A DNA stretch of 64,000 bases from Triatoma infestans (GCA_011037195.1 JAAEAF010003554.1:1-64000), one strand, 5' to 3'; numbered from the stretch's first letter, positions 1-13,402 are shown. A program made the numbers and translations. The notes: generated from the letters alone by a model not told the origin.

Positions 1-3000
1 AAAAAAAAATAAATAAATAATAATAATAAAAAATATAGATTTCTCTATAATTTAAATTAAAAAAAATGAAGTTATATTAATCACTTACATCAATCATATC
101 ATTCATTCAATAATGATGCATTTTCATTTTGTTTCTATGCTGTGCGAATTTATTGTCCAAACAAAATGGTAGCTCAAGCGAATCTTTTTGTTAAAAATAC
201 AATTTTAAAACACATTTTTTTTTTTTTTAGCTTAAGCAATTTTACCTGTTGTATAAAAGAAAAAATAAAATAAAATTAAGAATTATGAATTATATAAATT
301 TTTTTTTTTTTTTGTTAATATAAGAATTATGTTTTGGCAAGTGGATTATATTTTGTTCATTATTACATAAGAAAATATTGATATTCATATTTTGTGGGGA
401 CCAGAGGGAATAACTACGTTTTTATGTTGTTTTTTATCTGGATTATTATGAAGGGATGACTGATGGGTAGTTAGGATAACCAAAAAAAAAAAAATTGGCG
501 ATAGTACCATCTAATTTGCAACAAAATAAAGCCGCAGATTTTTACCCATTTTTTATTGTCTCATTTTTTTTTTTACCGTGTTTGCTTTTCAACATAAAAA
601 GTAATTTGACATCATTTTCAAAAAGAACGTTAACTTCATTTTGAGTATTTTCATTTTGAAAAATGATAAAAAGTCGGCCAAATACAAATAAAATTCCCAA
701 ATTTAAAATTTTTGAAAACTTCTTTAAATAAGTTTTATAACAATCTGTTATCAATTTATTCATGAGAGAATACATTATTATTATTTTTAATTGATTATTA
801 AGACAATACTGATGATTCCAGAACTTGTTTCCTCGTAAATGAACATCCATTCATTAATGGACTACTCTTATCAAACTGAGGTATTTTCAACGAACTGCTG
901 GATGTGGAATATGGCAGAAGATTTGCATAAAATTTGCCAACTCCTTGGGAATAAATATGGTTACAAAAAAAAAAAGCGGTAAAATTTTAAATTTGCAAAT
1001 CTGTTTAGCGGAATTTTTCATATCAAATTTTCCAATAACCTGTTCTCATTGCACGAGTCAGAAGATAATTTAAAGTTCTTTTTGAAAATGGGGTCAAATT
1101 AGTTTTTCAAAATGGGATAGAATTTTTGTTGCAAATTTTATATAGTGTAATAGTTTTCAATTTTTTTTTTCCACTCCACTATCAACTATCCATCCTCTAT
1201 ATAAATAGATTGTGGCTTTTTTAAAATTTTGATTTTATGAAACACATAAAAAAGTTGTTAATTTTTATTTAATTTTTTTTTTAACCTCTCGTCTCCCACG
1301 AAAGAATTAATTTATAGTTTTCAAAGAAATAGCCCTTGTCTAATTTCTATCCAGTTTCACCTAGTAATTTTTTTTATTTTTTAAAGTAAATATTGCATTT
1401 TGAGTCATTTTTTTTTTCCTTTGTAATTATTATTATATTTTTAGAATTAGTTAATTTTTTGTTTAAAGTTAAATACTAAGACAATTTATAATTTTTAATT
1501 TATTTTTAAGCTCTAGCTTTTGAATTTTCATTTTCTTTTTTTTTTTTTTTGTCAGTGTGAATTTCAATTATTTTTCAGATGTAAATTTGTACTTTTTTAC
1601 TCTTACATTTAGAGAATGCTTGCTATTATTCTCTTGGTAAATGTGTGCGTTTGATTTTTTTTTTTTTTTTTTATTATAAGCTCGCTTGTAATTTTCAAGG
1701 TTTTTTTTTTGAAGTATGTTTGTACGAGTATGCATGTTTTATGAATGTATGTGCGTGCATTGTGTGTATAATTGTATTTTGTTTAGTAAAAAAATCGTAT
1801 GGATTATACTTGGCCAAGATTTATGGGTATTTATGAATGAATTATTTATAAATTAATTTAAAAAGGAAAAAAAAAAAAATCATAACACTTTTTTTTTGTG
1901 AACAAATTACAAAGAATGAGACAAAATGAAATAACTAAACAGGGTTTTATATAAAATTTGTTTATTTAAAAAAAAAAAAAAAGAAAAGAAAACAATAGTA
2001 CATGTTTTGATATAAATGGCATTGGTAAGCTTTGATATAGATATGGCATTGGTAAAAATATAACCTTCAGTGAATGAGTGTTTTATTAATTTTTTTTTTT
2101 TTTTAATAGCAAAGACCCAAATGATTTTTTTTTTTTTTTTTTTTATGTTATTATAATATAATTACTAAGCTCGTGAAAGGCAGCATGAGCTAAAAAATTT
2201 TTTAATTTTGTTTTACTTTATTTTATTATTTATTTTTTTGGTGCACATTCACCAAGTTCCTAAAAAAAAAAAAAAAATAACAAAGTTAAGAGTCCAAAAA
2301 AAAAAGGAACGCGCGGAATGTCAAAAGCTAAGTCTGTTTATTTCTTTTTTTAAATAAACTTTTTTTAAAAAAAATGTGTAGATATAATTATCATTAGACA
2401 AAATTGTTTTTTTGTACAAAGTTGTTAAATTAAAATAAAAAAAATGTAAAGGAAAAAAAAGGTAAATATTTCATATTACATATTTTGTGGTAAACCACAA
2501 AATTATTAATATTGTGGCCTATTGTTTTTTTTTTTGTGTACCTACTTTTTAAGGTCGTTCTGATACTTAAATAAAGAAATAATACATATTGTAACTTAAA
2601 ATAAATTAAGGATGCCATAGTATTTATCCATTCATCTAATCTCCATTATCTTCTAAATATATATATTTAAAAAAAAAATTCAAGTTGTTTCTTGACATCA
2701 CTGCATACACTGTATAAACAAAATTTGCCTTATTTGAAGTAGTGTAAAAAAAGAAAATAATAATAATATGAAATTCGCAAAAAAAAAAGAAAAACATATT
2801 GTTTTCTATGGTATAAACAAAATTTTTAACAAGCGTAAAAATAAAAAATAAATTTTTTTTGTATAATATTATTCACCATGTTTAGAAAGCACCGAATAAA
2901 AGAAAATTAACAAGCAAATAAACAAACAAAAATTATCCCAAAACTTATATTCATCTTAAACAATATGAATTTTAGGGGATTCTCTGTTTATTTCTTTAAA

Positions 3001-3411
3001 AAAAATTATTGTTTTTTTACATAACTCACTTCAACAGATTAATTTATAATAATGATCTTTCCAAGCTTTAAACGGTCATATTTCAGTCATGGGTTCTTGG
3101 ATCATAAGAAGAAAATAGGTCTTTTAGATAAAGCCAATGAAATACCCTCTTATGTTCAATGATGATTCATGGGTTCAAGGTTAAATAAATGCCCTTTTTC
3201 GACTTTCCTAAATAATTTATGAAGAAAAAAAACCTATGAAGCCGCTATCACATGTTATCACTTAAATAAAATTACAAAAAGAAAAAAATATTTATAATTT
3301 TTATCCTATAATATAGATTTTTTTAAAAAAAAAGAGGACGGTTTTTATATGAAAAAAAAATTCAAAGTCATGGCCTTTGTATATACATCAGTGGCCTTTA
3401 TTTTGTGTGTT
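1..3411. other. Gene-free AT-rich stretch
   Basis: Dominated by A and T homopolymers. Open frames are short and follow T runs. No repeat family or gene was recognised. Confidence 0.6.
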
Positions 3412-3806
3412 GTGGTTGGTTCCGAAGAGTTAGAAAGCATCAGAGACATTTTCCGTGATAGCCTGCTTCTTTTTGTGGTCATCGACCGGTTTCGGACGTT
3501 CGCCCATCATCAGAATGTTTACTGTTAAACAGTGTAATAACATAGAGACTTGCACAGAGCAAATACAGTTAATACACTCTGTATAAACATGTATGAACTT
3601 TATAAATATAATATAAACACTGTGTATAAACTTTACATCCTTTACATTTATATGCAAATGCAGTGTACCAACTGTATTTGCTCTGTGCAGTCTTATGTTA
3701 TTACACTGTTCAACAAAAATATCCTGATGATGGGCGAACGCCTGAAACCGGCCGATGACCACAAAAAGAAGCAGGCTATCACGCGGGAAATGTCTCTGAT
3801 ACCTTT
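3412..3806. repeat. Foldback repeat family A, copy 1
   Basis: Two long inverted arms (about 3438-3570 and 3668-3802) around a short AT-rich loop. Each arm contains GTGGTCATCGACCGG or its complement and the TCAGAGACATTTT end. Other copies are at 5230-5490 and 61660-61963. No ORF is credible; short open frames simply follow the arms. Confidence 0.88.
3480..3517 (-). ncRNA. Hammerhead-ribozyme-like motif in foldback A copy 1, left arm
   Basis: Minus strand reads CUGAUGA, a bulged U, stem GGGCG-AA-CGUCC, GAAA, then CCGGUC. ACC/GGU can form a minimal helix III, and flanking CAUU/GAUG can form helix I. This is the type-I hammerhead order with all core positions present. The bulged U next to helix II is unusual, so activity is unproven. 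Confidence 0.5.
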
Positions 3807-5212
3807 TTTTTCCCTTCTTTTTGACCTAAGAAATAATTGATGTAAAATGGCTTTTTCTAGTAGAAACACCCTCTTGAAAGTAACTAAAATATCCGGGGGT
3901 TTAGTTCATAGTCATGGAATAGTTATACTTTTCTTGTATCTAGCCGGATTTTCGGATTTTCATCTTGCATCAGAGTAAGGACTATCAAGTTGGTTCATAA
4001 GGATTTGGACTTCAACTTAATGTTTATATTGTCCACGCATCACCCTTGTAGATTCATTATCATAATTTAATCTGTTGATTAAACGGAATAATTGTGATAG
4101 CCCTACTTGGACAATTGTTGAGTATCCCGAAACCGATCAGGAAAAAAAATAAAACATTATACAACGGATAAAAATCCCCTAGCGTAGCGGACCCATATCC
4201 ACATATTGAACATCTAAAATATGTTTTCAAATTTGCTTATCCATCTTTTACAAATTTTATTGCTTACTATAGTTGCCGACCCCATTTATTTGGGAATCCC
4301 TAGTTTAGGATTTGTTTTTTTCTTCTTAACAAGGTGTTATTATGCATGGGGAATTATTTATATAAAATATATTTGGTCTTTGAGGAGACATATCAGAGTC
4401 TCATAATTTTTCTTTTTTTTTCTTTTCTTTACTAATGAATATTCTTATAAATATTCCGCCTTTAGATTTATAAAATGAAAAAAAAATATAAATCAGAAAA
4501 TAAAATCGATTTTTTAGTGCCCCCCCCCCAAATTCATCTGAAATTGTGAATAAATATATATAAAATGAAATAACGATTTAAAAAAACAAAAAGAAGAATA
4601 TTATTGTGCTAAGGACTTCATCGATAAAAATAATTTTGCTTGTCAAGCCAATAAAAAGTTTGAAAAAAAAGAAGAAGAAATTTTGTGATCAAATGAATTA
4701 GGATAAATTATTGAAATTTGTAAGTGTAATATGCATTTGTAATACCATGTATTGTTAAATAAAATTAAAAAAAAAACAAAAACAAAAACCAATATGCTTT
4801 TATTTAATTTTTAAATATTTAAAAAAATAATGTAATTAATGTGTTTATTAAAAAAAAAAAATGTTTTTAGACCAAATGACATATTTGATATTTTAAAAGT
4901 GTCATTGATTCGCCATCCTAAATAATAATAATAATAATAATAATAAAATTTAAAAAAATGATAATATGAACATGATTGTAAATTATTGTACATCTGAGCT
5001 CTTAATATTAGGTAATTTATATATGAAAAATAATTGATTTGTACAGGGCATCATATTTCATCATATATGCTTAAGTTATAATAATATATATATTTTTTTC
5101 CAAATACAAGAAATATCAAAAAAAAAAAATATTTTGGCCCAGTGAGTTTTACATATTTTTTTTATTTATTTATTTTATGAATTTTTATCAACGTGATGTG
5201 GTGGTTAGTTCC
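3807..5212. other. Gene-free stretch with a weak foldback B trace
   Basis: At 3935-4000, GCCGGATTTTCGGATTTTCA with GCATCAGAGTAAGG resembles a decayed family B arm. An AATAAT microsatellite lies at 4918-4946. Nothing else was recognised. Confidence 0.5.
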
Positions 5213-5495
5213 GCCGCAAGGTGGAAAACACCGGAGACATTTTCCGTGAAAGCCTACTTCTTTTTGTGGTCATCGACTGATACGTTTGTCAGAGAGTGTG
5301 TGATAACACAGACTTGCACAGATCAAATTAAGTTTTAGACACTCGTAAACCACACTAGTGTATCAACTGAATTTGCTATTTGCAAGTCTGTTTTATCACA
5401 GTGACAAACACATTCTGAATTTGGGTGAATGCCCAAGACCGGTCGATGACCACCAAAAGAAGCAGGCTATCATAGAAAATGTCTCTGATGTTTTT
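5213..5495. repeat. Foldback repeat family A, copy 2 (decayed)
   Basis: Inverted arms with GTGGTCATCGAC at left and GTCGATGACCAC at right, plus the GAGACATTTTCCGTGA end. The left arm lost the ribozyme-like core; the right arm has CUGAAUU instead of CUGANGA. Confidence 0.8.
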
Positions 5496-6429
5496 TATCA
5501 ACTTCTTCATTTTCACACACAAACACGCACACACACCTTTGAATAAAAAAATGGAATCCAATTTTTTTTTTGTTTCTACTGATATGACGAAGTATATTAC
5601 GATCACACTAAATTATATTTTCATTGGCCCCTCAATGCAAAAACATTTTCTTAGCGAATTGTATGTGCGTGTGAGGAAGAGTGATAAAAGAGATTGTACT
5701 TACAAAATATTTAAAAAGCTAAAAATCATAGAAAGATGAAACTTTGTTTTATGTTTAGCTATGTATCGCCACCGGAACAGAAACAAAGTTTCTGTAATAA
5801 TTCCACATAAACCTATAGGTCTTTTAGTTTTTCACGATTTTCCTTGGAAAAACGGCTCTAACAGTTTTCTATATAAACTTTCTATCTGAATAATAAATAA
5901 AAGATTTTTCTAGTAAAATTTTATTTTTGGAATGTTCTGGAGAGATTATTATACAATCCTAAGCTTTGCACCTGTAATATGGCCACTTTTAAATGTACGA
6001 GGCTGGTACCTATATTGAGATTGATTAATATAGATTAAAGCGTTGCTGAAATTCCGAATGTGATTAAATTTTTGGTTAACCAAAAAGAAGTTTTTACAGA
6101 AACCGTTTTTCTCGATAACGGTTCTATTACTATCTGAAAACTGTCATTACTAAGGCATGGAGCCGTTAAAAAAAATAAAAAAAAAAAAGATTCTTAGGAA
6201 ATTTATCAACTAGAATTTAATTCACTTCGAAAATGTTTTATGAGTTTTTATACCATTTATATTTTTATTTTAATACTCAAGCTCAGTTCATAATATTTTC
6301 TTCAAGTTTAACATTTTTACTAAACATTTATTATTCTTTATAAAAAAAAAACTACACTTCAAAGGATCACTAAAATGAATTTTCTTGAAAAAATACTTGA
6401 GATAATAATAAAGTTAGGTGAATGGTCGC

Positions 6430-6540
6430 AGGGCTGAAAATGTGATTTTTCTTTGTTCATTTTTGTGATAATCGACAATTTTCGGTTTGTTTTCCCATCT
6501 TCAGGATTTCTTGATGCACTGTGCGAAATCAGTATATTGT
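6430..6540. repeat. Half copy of a foldback A-like arm
   Basis: Minus strand keeps CCTGAAGATGGG, a GAAA and TGTCGATTATCAC in the family A order, but the opposite arm is missing. Confidence 0.45.
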
Positions 6541-6840
6541 AACGTAACCAGTGGTACCATCTAGGAGAGAAGGCAGGTACCTAAGGTTCTCCTAGTGGCC
6601 GCTACAAACGCTGGCGGCGCTCTAGTTCTCTCAAGAAGAATCGAGGAAAATCTAGAAGATTCCCCACCGGTATAAATAGTGGGATCGCAGAGAGTTGAGA
6701 GAGTTTTTTCCAGTTACAAACGAAGTCACTAGTTCGAGAAAAGTTTTAATATATTGGTAGTTATAAAAATTTCTGTAAGATACCAAGACATACCAAGATA
6801 GCTTTATTTATTTAAGTTATAGTACTTTCCGCTAGATGCT
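6539..6840 (+). repeat. Candidate solo LTR or retroelement promoter fragment
   Basis: Starts TGTAACGTAACC. A GC-richer upstream block is followed by a clear TATA box (TATAAATA, 6671-6678) and GAGAGTTGAGAGAG. This looks like U3-R of an LTR, but no second LTR, target duplication or coding region was found. Confidence 0.35.
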
Positions 6841-6929
6841 TAAGCTCCCAAAAATTACATTTCATAAGTTTATAAAAATTGCCACTAGATGCTTCTCTAC
6901 CTATAGTAGATATTTTGCCGGGTTTTTTA

Positions 6930-7110
6930 ACCATAAAACCTGTTCGTGGGGTCTGAGAAACCCCACGCTGCCTTCACATCCGTTGTGCATGGTGCATGGT
7001 ACGAGGCTGGTTCTTTTTGAGAATTCATTTGAAGGTTTAACGCATAAGTGTGTTGTGGTGTTGTAATTTTGTGCCAAATAGTTTTCCCAGAATCTAATAT
7101 TGGGACTTAT
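6930..7110. repeat. Two GGGTCT...AGACCC-type palindromes near the piggyBac 5' end
   Basis: GTGGGGTCTGAGAAACCCCAC (6946-6966) and ATTGGG...CCCCAAT (near 7100-7122) are short imperfect palindromes sharing GACCCC/GGGTCT. They may be subterminal repeats of the adjacent piggyBac-like element. Confidence 0.35.
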
Positions 7111-7249
7111 GAGACCCCAATAATTGGTAATAGGTAAGATAATTTGCAACATATGCTTTGTTATGGGCATGCAAATTATTTTGCAGAAGAGGATTTTACA
7201 GGGTTAATGTCTGTAAAATACTCTTCTTTTCAGAAAGAACCCTTTAACT

Positions 7250-9086
7250 GAGAACCCATAGAAAATCCTGACATTTCTGCCATTCTTCTTTGTGATTGTG
7301 AAAAATTATGTATGTGAAGATAATGATGACGAAGGTAGTGAATATGAAGATACAGAATGATTGAATCTGAACACACGATGATAGCATCAAGAAGAAGAAG
7401 AAGTCATTGTCATCAGATATAATGGAGCAGTCAATAGAGGTAAAAATGGCTATGAAATTAGATGAACCAAGGACAATGGAACAAACTCCAAGAAGAAATA
7501 TTATAGGGCAACCAGGGTATAAAAGAGAAACTCGAAACTGCAATACAGCAGTCGTTTACTTCATAAGTGATCTGCAGAAATAACTCGATGGACAACTACT
7601 TACAAGCAGAAAACATCATCTGATGTATCTCTTAGTTGGCTGATCGGCCGGGGGTATCATAAGAAAAACACTAAAAAAAATTTTTTAAAGTGTTTTTTTT
7701 ATTAATGGCCCGACGTTTCGACAAACAATCTTTAAACAAATTTTTTTAGTGTTTTTCTTATGATACCCCCGGCCGATCAGCCAACTAAGAGATACATCAG
7801 ATCATTTCTAACGGCCAACAACTTCTACAATTGGACAGAAAACATCATATAGCGGCAGGACAGTAGTGGCTGAACTATGAGCTTTCACTGGCCACTTATA
7901 TTTGGGGGGAAAATTGAAAGCTGAACAAGTAAATATAAAAGAACTTTAGAGGGAAATCTATGGCTCACCAATTATCAAAGCCAACCCATGAGTATGACTC
8001 GTTTTGAGTTTCTGTGTCTGTGCATATGTTTTGATAAGGAAACCAGAACAAAACGATAAAAGAAAGACAAATTCGCATAAGAAATCTGGGATATTTTCAT
8101 CAATAATTGTAAAAATTATTACATACCATCTGTTTACTGTACGATCGATGAGCAATTACTTGGTTTTCGGCGACGTTCAGAATATATATTAGCAACAAGC
8201 CTGAGAAGTACGGTATAAAAATGATGACGATGCTAGACTTTTATATGATTAACGCTGTTCCGTACATTAATCTTGTTAAAAAGTGATGACCAAGTGATGA
8301 AAGTGTTCCTGAATCCTACATAAGAACTATGATTGAACCAATACAGGGTACAAACAGAAATGTGACGTGTGACAATTGGTTCACTTCCATTCCACTTGCT
8401 GATCGCTTCTCTCAGATCAAAAGCTGTCAATTGTGGGGTACTCTAAGGAAAAAAAAAGGGGGGAGATACTCAATCCTTCGTATATCCCAAAGGCAAAAAA
8501 ATACAGTCTAGTCAACACACATTTCATGATCCACAGATCTTATTAGTCTCGTTCATTCCGAAAAAAGAATTAAAGTGTTGTTCTCCTGTCCATGATGCAC
8601 AATCTGTAGTCGTTGATAAGGACACAAGAAATTATTGAATTCTACAATAAGACGAAAGGACACATTAGACCAGCTCACACATTCTGCTGCAAGAAATACC
8701 AGGCGTTGGCCAATGAGAGTATTTTATGGGATGTTACGATCGGTGTAATGTAGATGCATTGCTACTTCTGATCCATCATTGAAGGAAAATAGTAAGCACA
8801 TAGGGCGAGGCTTCCTAAATGATTTAGCTTTTGATCTGGTGAAACCTCACATAAAAGAAAGACTTGCAATTCCTAATCTTTCAAAGTGCTTGAAAATTAC
8901 ATAATGAAACTGTGCAACGTTGAACTAACACCACCACAAAATATACCTGCTGTCCCAAAAAGAAGTAGCGGCTATTGTCCAAGGAAAAATGACAAGAAAA
9001 CAATACACTGTGTTGAATGCAAGAAACCAATCTGCTTAGATCATCGTGCTAAGTTATGTTGTACTTGTGCAGAAGACATGCAATAG
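7250..9086 (+). pseudogene. Decayed piggyBac-like transposase
   Basis: A cut-and-paste DNA transposase remnant with several frameshifts and stops. In order: an acidic N-terminal stretch (EDNDDEGSEYEDTE, ~7330), CFDKETR (~8035), TIDEQLLGF with the first catalytic Asp (~8140), KPEKYGIKMMTMLD (~8200), and CDNWFTSIPLADRF with the second Asp (8368-8410). A C-terminal cysteine-rich domain (CVECKKPICLDH, then CCTC; 8886-9086) completes it. A 181-bp palindrome interrupts it at 7620-7800. I did not find convincing TTAA-flanked ends. Confidence 0.82.
7620..7800. mobile_element. 181-bp palindromic element inside piggyBac remnant
   Basis: Arms of about 65 bp starting CTGATGTATCTCTTAG are perfect or nearly perfect inverted repeats. 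A 5-bp direct repeat ATCAT flanks it (7615-7619 and 7801-7805). The loop holds GACGTTTCG, whose complement CGAAACGUC resembles the 3' half of a hammerhead core. Confidence 0.82.
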
Positions 9087-10320
9087 GTATTTGAACAATT
9101 GAGACACCTTCAAGAAGAAGATTTGTATTATGTAATATTACTAAAATTAGTGGAGACAGTTTCTTTCTTTATGTGACATTTGCAAAGTGCTGCCATTGTT
9201 TTTAAAATCTTCAATTTTCTAATAAGATCATTATCACATTTAGTTTTTTTTTTGTCAAGACGTCAAAATGTGCAATTTTGTAAAAAAAATAAAGTAACAA
9301 GCAAAAATGATAATAATATGCACTTCATTTTGGAATGACCTTGTTATATATATTTGAGAAGGAGGTTGTTAAATAGGTTTTACCTTCACACAGTTCTTAT
9401 GTTTTTGCTAACTTACTAGATACTTATTTTATCTCTGAGGCTTTGGAGGAAAGATATACATAGGTTTGTAAAAGTATTATTTAATACCTACGAGGAGATC
9501 CCTCAAACTCCTTCCCTAAAATAATTTGTATAAATGAATAAAGTCTATTTAAATCATTGTTACTATCTACTTTATTAATCAAGTATTTAATATTATTTTA
9601 TTACTTTGAAGATTAAGCTCTAATGTTTGCAATGTTTCTTCTTGTAATGTTTGTACTTTTTGTCCAGCTTTCAGCAGAAATCAATCTCTTGCCATAGAAA
9701 TGTATAGTTTCTTTAGGCAATAAATAAATAAATATTGAATGAAATTTCTCAAGAAATGTTTCAAGCAATTGGACCAGCCATTTCAAGAGATTTTGAAGCT
9801 GCTTTCAAAAATATATCAAATACAATATTCACTCAAATATCAACAAGTGAAATTGGCCTGTAAATCTTATTGACAAGATTTAGACAAAAGTTCTTGAACA
9901 GTACATATGTTCGTAGTTATGTATAAATGCTTGTAAAAATAATGATTATATAGGATAGATTGCTATTTGAATCTATTCTTCAATAGTCTTAAATTTCTCA
10001 TTTTAACATTGTATTAGGTTATTACATACGATAATATTAATTAATATTCGCACCCCCTCTGTAGCTTCTAGCTGAAAAACTAATGTAAAAAATCTGAACC
10101 CTCTCATGAAAAACAAAGGAAAAAATAACCTATCAAGCATTATTCTAGAAAAATATCTTGGCAAATAATATGCCAAGAATTACCTTAATAGCTTGCGAAA
10201 GAAATATTATGTAGAAAAAAGATAAATAAATTTTTGAATTTTATTTATATATATTAATAAATTAATTTATTTCTAGTTTAAAAATGAAGTGTTTGCTTCT
10301 TTTTTTCATTTGCAATGTAC
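9087..10320. other. Gene-free stretch after piggyBac
   Basis: AT-rich with no coding signal. It may contain the rest of the piggyBac 3' end, but no terminal repeat was seen. Confidence 0.5.
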
Positions 10321-10413
10321 ATGTAAGTAATTTTTTTCAGTTTTTGTGATTTTCTCCATAAAAACACCCAAGAATTTTATTAAACTTGTGTGAGTGTTTC
10401 CACCAGACTTTTT
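10321..10413 (+). repeat. End fragment of the ACTTTCTC TIR family
   Basis: Ends GTGTGAGTGTTTCCACCAGA, matching the hairpin terminus of the copies at 60.1-61.1 and 62.6-63.6 kb. The rest of the element is absent or too decayed to align. Confidence 0.5.
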
Positions 10414-11471
10414 TTGGTTTCTAATTAATAAAGTAATTAATTAAAATTAGTATATTTGTAGTTATAAATATGGCCACCAGATAACAACACCTACTGAGAA
10501 ACAATTTTATTTGTAGTTATATAGTTTGTCACTAGGTGTTGCTACTTCCAGAGATTTTTTGGGAATCCACTACGCTAACCAATTCCCTTCCTAAAGACGC
10601 ATTTAAAACTATTAAAAAATTTTTACATCACAGGATGGCGCTGTGATCGGGTGGCAAATTTTGGAACTACAGTTCTGTAAATCTAGAAGCTTATGCTTTC
10701 TAGCGGCAATTATTTGAACTACTACAAATTCTAGGTTTAGTAAGTGCTGTTACCTGGCGGTTAATTCAGGAACGTTAATTTTATTCGTTTTTTAACTATT
10801 TTTCTTTTTTTATTTCAACTAAATTGTAAAATTCAAATTGTTTTGTTTGTTTTATAAGAATAGTCCTAATTTTTTAGTATAAACTTCAACTACAACAATT
10901 ACATTCTTAAAGCAGTTAGAAAAAAGAAAAATTTCACACCAAATTTTTTTTGTTTTCTAATTAATAAAGTAAACTAATTAAAATTAGTATATTTGTAGTT
11001 ATAAACATGGCCACCAGATAGCAACACCTACTGAGAAATCAATTTTATTTATGGTTGTATAGTTTGTCACTAGGTGTCACTACTTCCAAAGATTTTTTGG
11101 GAGTCCATTACGCTAACCACTTCCCGTCCCTTCGTATTTTGAACAATTGAAACATTTTTTACATCACAGGATGGCGCTGTGATCGGGTGGCAAATTTTGG
11201 AACTACAATGCTATATATCTAGAAGCTTATGCTTTCTAGCGGCAACTATTTGAACTACTACAAATTCTAGATTAAGTAAGTGCTGTTACCTGACGGTGAA
11301 TTCAGAAACGTTAATTTTATTCGTTTTTAACTTCTTTTTTTTATTTCAACTAAAATGTAAAATTTGATTTTTTTTTGTTTGTTTTGTAAGAATACAGACC
11401 TGATTTTTTAGTATAAACTTTATCTACCACAATTACATTCTTAAAGCAGTTAGAAAAATGAAAAATTCTAT
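10400..11471. repeat. Tandem duplication, 536-bp unit
   Basis: Two head-to-tail copies, about 10400-10935 and 10936-11471, roughly 90 % identical by eye. Shared anchors, offset 536-537 bp: GTATATTTGTAGTTATAA, CAGGATGGCGCTGTGATCGG, CTAGAAGCTTATGCTTTCTAG and TTCTTAAAGCAGTTAGAAAA. No ORF is shared. Confidence 0.9.
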
Positions 11472-12589
11472 ATTTTTTCTTAGTTCTATCTTTTTTTATG
11501 TCTTTTATTAATTATTCAATTATTTGTTAAAGGGTGCTAATTGTGACTCTAAAATTAATTAAGTTATTTTCTCTCTTATTAAGTTACATGTTTTTATTAT
11601 ATTTAATACCCATTTAAAATATTCTTCCAAATAATTGTGAAGGGTGTTCTATCCCGAGACTTAAATTGTCCTGCAAATTGCCGTCACAAGCATTGATACT
11701 GGATTGATAGAGAGCTTGCTATCATACAATGCAATCTTATTTAGGTAAATAGTATAATCCTCACCTCCTTTATTTATCTGTAATACATGTCCACTAACCG
11801 TTTATTTGCAAATGAATTATACAATAAAGGAATGAAGGGTGATTGTTTTATACCAGATTTCTTTTTGCTAAAGTGCGGCAGTAGACCAAATAAATTTAGG
11901 GATGTCAAATCTAGACTGTGAGGGAAAATGCAGACTTTGTCAGCAGAGCATCATTTTGATTAAGAACATAATTTTTTTCTTGTACAACCTTTATTTGAAT
12001 CTGATTTTTCGCATTATTTGTTTATTTCTAAAGTTTTATTTTCGGGACTTCATCATTCATCAGTTATTTTAGTGGTACTTTAGAGGAAAGCATATTGCTA
12101 TTGTTCCCCAGAAAAATGTGGAAATAAAAGTGTTAAGAATTTATTTGTAGATAGTATTCAACGTTTAAAGAAAATTGTTGCAGCCAATTTCGAGAAAATC
12201 ACGAGAAAGTGAACAAAAAAAAATTCAGTAAATTCGTACTGTCGGATGGATTTTGCCGTCTGTGCAATCCAAAAAGTAAATTCTGTGAATTGAATCAATT
12301 AACTGGTTTTGTTTTTAATTTGATTGCAAAGTTAAGCCTTTGCACTTCTATGGCTAGTTTAGCGCTCGTTCTAGCGGTTACGTCGCCCGGACAAAAAGAC
12401 AAATTGCTGCCTCTTCATTTACACTACCGATCAGAGTTTGGGATCAGTAAAAAAATTTAGTTATTTACTAAATTCTTTAAAGAAAAATATAGTTACATTG
12501 TAATAAAAATTTTCCAGTAACGTGATTTATGCATAATACCTTCCCCATTTAAATGGCACCTTTTAAAATAAACATTTTATTAACATAAT
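11472..12589. other. Gene-free stretch with a decayed TIR-family trace
   Basis: Only 12030-12230 recalls the TIR-family unit (TTTAGAGGAAAGCATA, then AATTTCGAGAAAATCACGAG). No gene seen. Confidence 0.45.
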
Positions 12590-13090
12590 ATACCTCGAAG
12601 GATACCTTCATAAGCCCGGAGCCCTTCTGCGGTTGCCCATTCACGCTTCTATCAAGGAATGGATAGAAGACCACCATCTGCCAGGGCAGAGGCAGGCTAA
12701 ATTCTTTGTTAATACATTTGCCTACATTCACCAGGGATTTACTGAGCCATAGCCTAAGAGGATAATAGTGGGTCTATTAACAGGGCATTTCAGGCGGGTG
12801 AATAAGCACATATACCATTTACTACTAGCAGACAACGCGTTATGCCGTTTCTGCAGGGCCGAGGAGGAAACCCCGGCACACGTCCATTGTGTGTGTGCCT
12901 GGCGACGACTTCTTCAACTGGCGACTAGCAATCCCGAAGCCATGAGCTCATGACGGAGCCACTTTCAGCTGCTCTGCTAGGCCTGATTAAGAGGACGAAG
13001 CTGAAGGATGTCATACCCAGGGGATCCACAATAGACCTCTCAATGAAGGTCGCAGTGGAATGAGGAGTGGCCCTTTCCCATCCTAACTAA
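12590..13090 (+). pseudogene. 3' end of an R1/jockey-like non-LTR retrotransposon
   Basis: Encodes the end of ORF2 with frameshifts: LSQGFTEP-like text, then GLLTGHFRRVNKHIYHL and CRFCRAEEETPAH, the C-terminal zinc-knuckle-like motif. It aligns with the better copy on the minus strand at 31987-33345 over its whole length, including the 3' UTR GGATCCACAATAGACCTC. Confidence 0.8.
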
Positions 13091-13402
13091 CATAATATAC
13101 ACTTTGCCCTTTGAGAAACAATTAACCTCTTGGATTTGTTAGTAATTCACAGAGAATAATTTATTTCAAATTATTGATTCTGTTTATACATTAGGACTTT
13201 GTATTGTTGGTCAACAAATCATTATTTACTTACTTTTTATTCTGTTTTATTTAATTGGGATTAGTTCACTCCTTGAGCTACACGGTTTACGAGTATATCA
13301 TTTTGCGTTTTCGAGTACATCTTCACGGTTACGACTATATCTTCACGGTTTACGAGTACATCTTATTCCAACGTTGATTTTTCCTCTTTTGAATTAAACA
13401 AA

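Noticed and set aside
7244..7543. 99-codon minus-strand ORF
   Set aside because: Antisense to the acidic N-terminal part of the piggyBac transposase.
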